6,178 nt of DNA from Cellvibrionales bacterium UBA2618 (GTDB lineage Bacteria; Pseudomonadota; Gammaproteobacteria; Pseudomonadales; Porticoccaceae). Below are positions 6,055 to 6,178 of this stretch, one piece after another. The DNA lies in NCBI GenBank assembly GCA_002339165.1, contig DDJS01000064.1, positions 29,592 through 35,769 on the forward strand, in the 5' to 3' direction. The notes beneath the pieces are model-generated. The model was given only the letters and a program-made list of their open reading frames with translations. It had not been told where the DNA came from and searched no databases. Both the position numbers and the translations under genes were made by a program. Numbering within the stretch: position 1 is the stretch's first letter; each line of letters starts with the position of its first letter.

Positions 6055-6083
6055 ATTATCCGCAGTTTAGACGGTGAGTGCAA
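6055..6083 (-). promoter_or_regulatory. Putative sigma-70 promoter of the SRP RNA gene
   Basis: On the minus strand a -35-like TTGCAC (6078-6083) is separated by 17 bases from a -10-like GATAAT (6055-6060, five of six consensus bases). Transcription would begin near 6048, about eight bases before the mature RNA 5' end, with a GC-rich discriminator (CCTCGAC) as is common at stable RNA promoters. The -35 box is weak; a better TTGACG at 6085-6090 lies too far away (24 bases) to pair with this -10. Confidence 0.5.
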
Positions 6084-6086
6084 GCG

Positions 6087-6178
6087 TCAAAAAACACTTC
6101 GCAGCGCAATATTGGGATCGCCACCAAGACCCTTGGTAAATGACAACAGGGTAGCTACCGACGGTACTGTTATCTTTT
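6087..6178 (-). CDS. 3' end of an unidentified gene (partial)
   Basis: The frame enters from beyond base 6178 and ends with TGA at 6087-6089. The visible 29 residues (KITVPSVATLLSF, then TKGLGGDPN and IALRSVF) look like a normal protein C-terminus with ordinary codon use. I do not recognise the family. A second minus-strand frame is also open across this stretch, but its product is rich in tryptophan and cysteine and less protein-like. The stop lies just upstream of the SRP RNA promoter, a sensible place for a gene to end. The stretch contains a perfect six-base inverted repeat (6123-6137), which sits inside the frame and is not followed by T residues. The call rests on composition and context only. 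Confidence 0.4.
   Translation of the reverse strand, partial: KITVPSVATLLSFTKGLGGDPNIALRSVF

Noticed and set aside
5880..6083. A 67-residue minus-strand frame starting MHSPSKL
   Set aside because: It lies across the SRP RNA gene, whose conserved core and end pairing fully explain the sequence; the peptide resembles no protein I know.
6085..6090. TTGACG as the -35 box of the SRP RNA promoter
   Set aside because: It lies 24 bases from the GATAAT box, outside the usable spacing, and covers the stop codon of the upstream frame.

Overview
The window looks like a chromosomal housekeeping segment of a gammaproteobacterium. The proteins read as gammaproteobacterial: RNase D with its HRDC region, YcgL, YcgN (UPF0260) and YafJ all resemble their E. 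coli counterparts motif by motif, and the order SRP RNA - dnaX - ybaB - recR is one I know from Pseudomonas-like genomes. Base composition is moderate and even, and I see no insertion sequence, phage gene, tRNA or CRISPR array. I cannot name a genus.

Everything I can support is on the minus strand, so transcription runs from high to low coordinates. At the right edge (6087-6178) is the probable 3' end of an unidentified gene. It is followed by a putative promoter (6055-6083) and a 4.5S signal recognition particle RNA gene (5933-6040). After a 114-base spacer come dnaX (clamp loader gamma/tau), ybaB (nucleoid-associated protein) and recR (recombinational repair), spaced 7 and 10-16 bases apart.

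The run continues without a visible break into rnd (RNase D, 1 base after recR), ycgL (ATGA overlap), ycgN (GTGA overlap), a small inner-membrane protein (2-base gap) and a YafJ-type class II glutamine amidotransferase (13-base gap). At the left edge a possible 53-residue small gene overlaps the yafJ end. It would be coupled by another ATGA overlap to the first eight codons of what is probably a MoxR-family AAA+ ATPase.

The tight spacing and lack of an obvious terminator suggest one long co-transcribed unit joining replication and repair genes (dnaX, ybaB, recR) to RNA processing (rnd) and four little-understood proteins. GTG starts are frequent (ybaB, recR, ycgN). No dramatic new system is visible. 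The points most worth a second look are the small ORF between yafJ and moxR, the uncharacterised three-helix membrane protein, the lack of a classical frameshift signal for gamma in dnaX beside a possible slippery heptamer at an unusual early place, and the unidentified gene end upstream of the SRP RNA.
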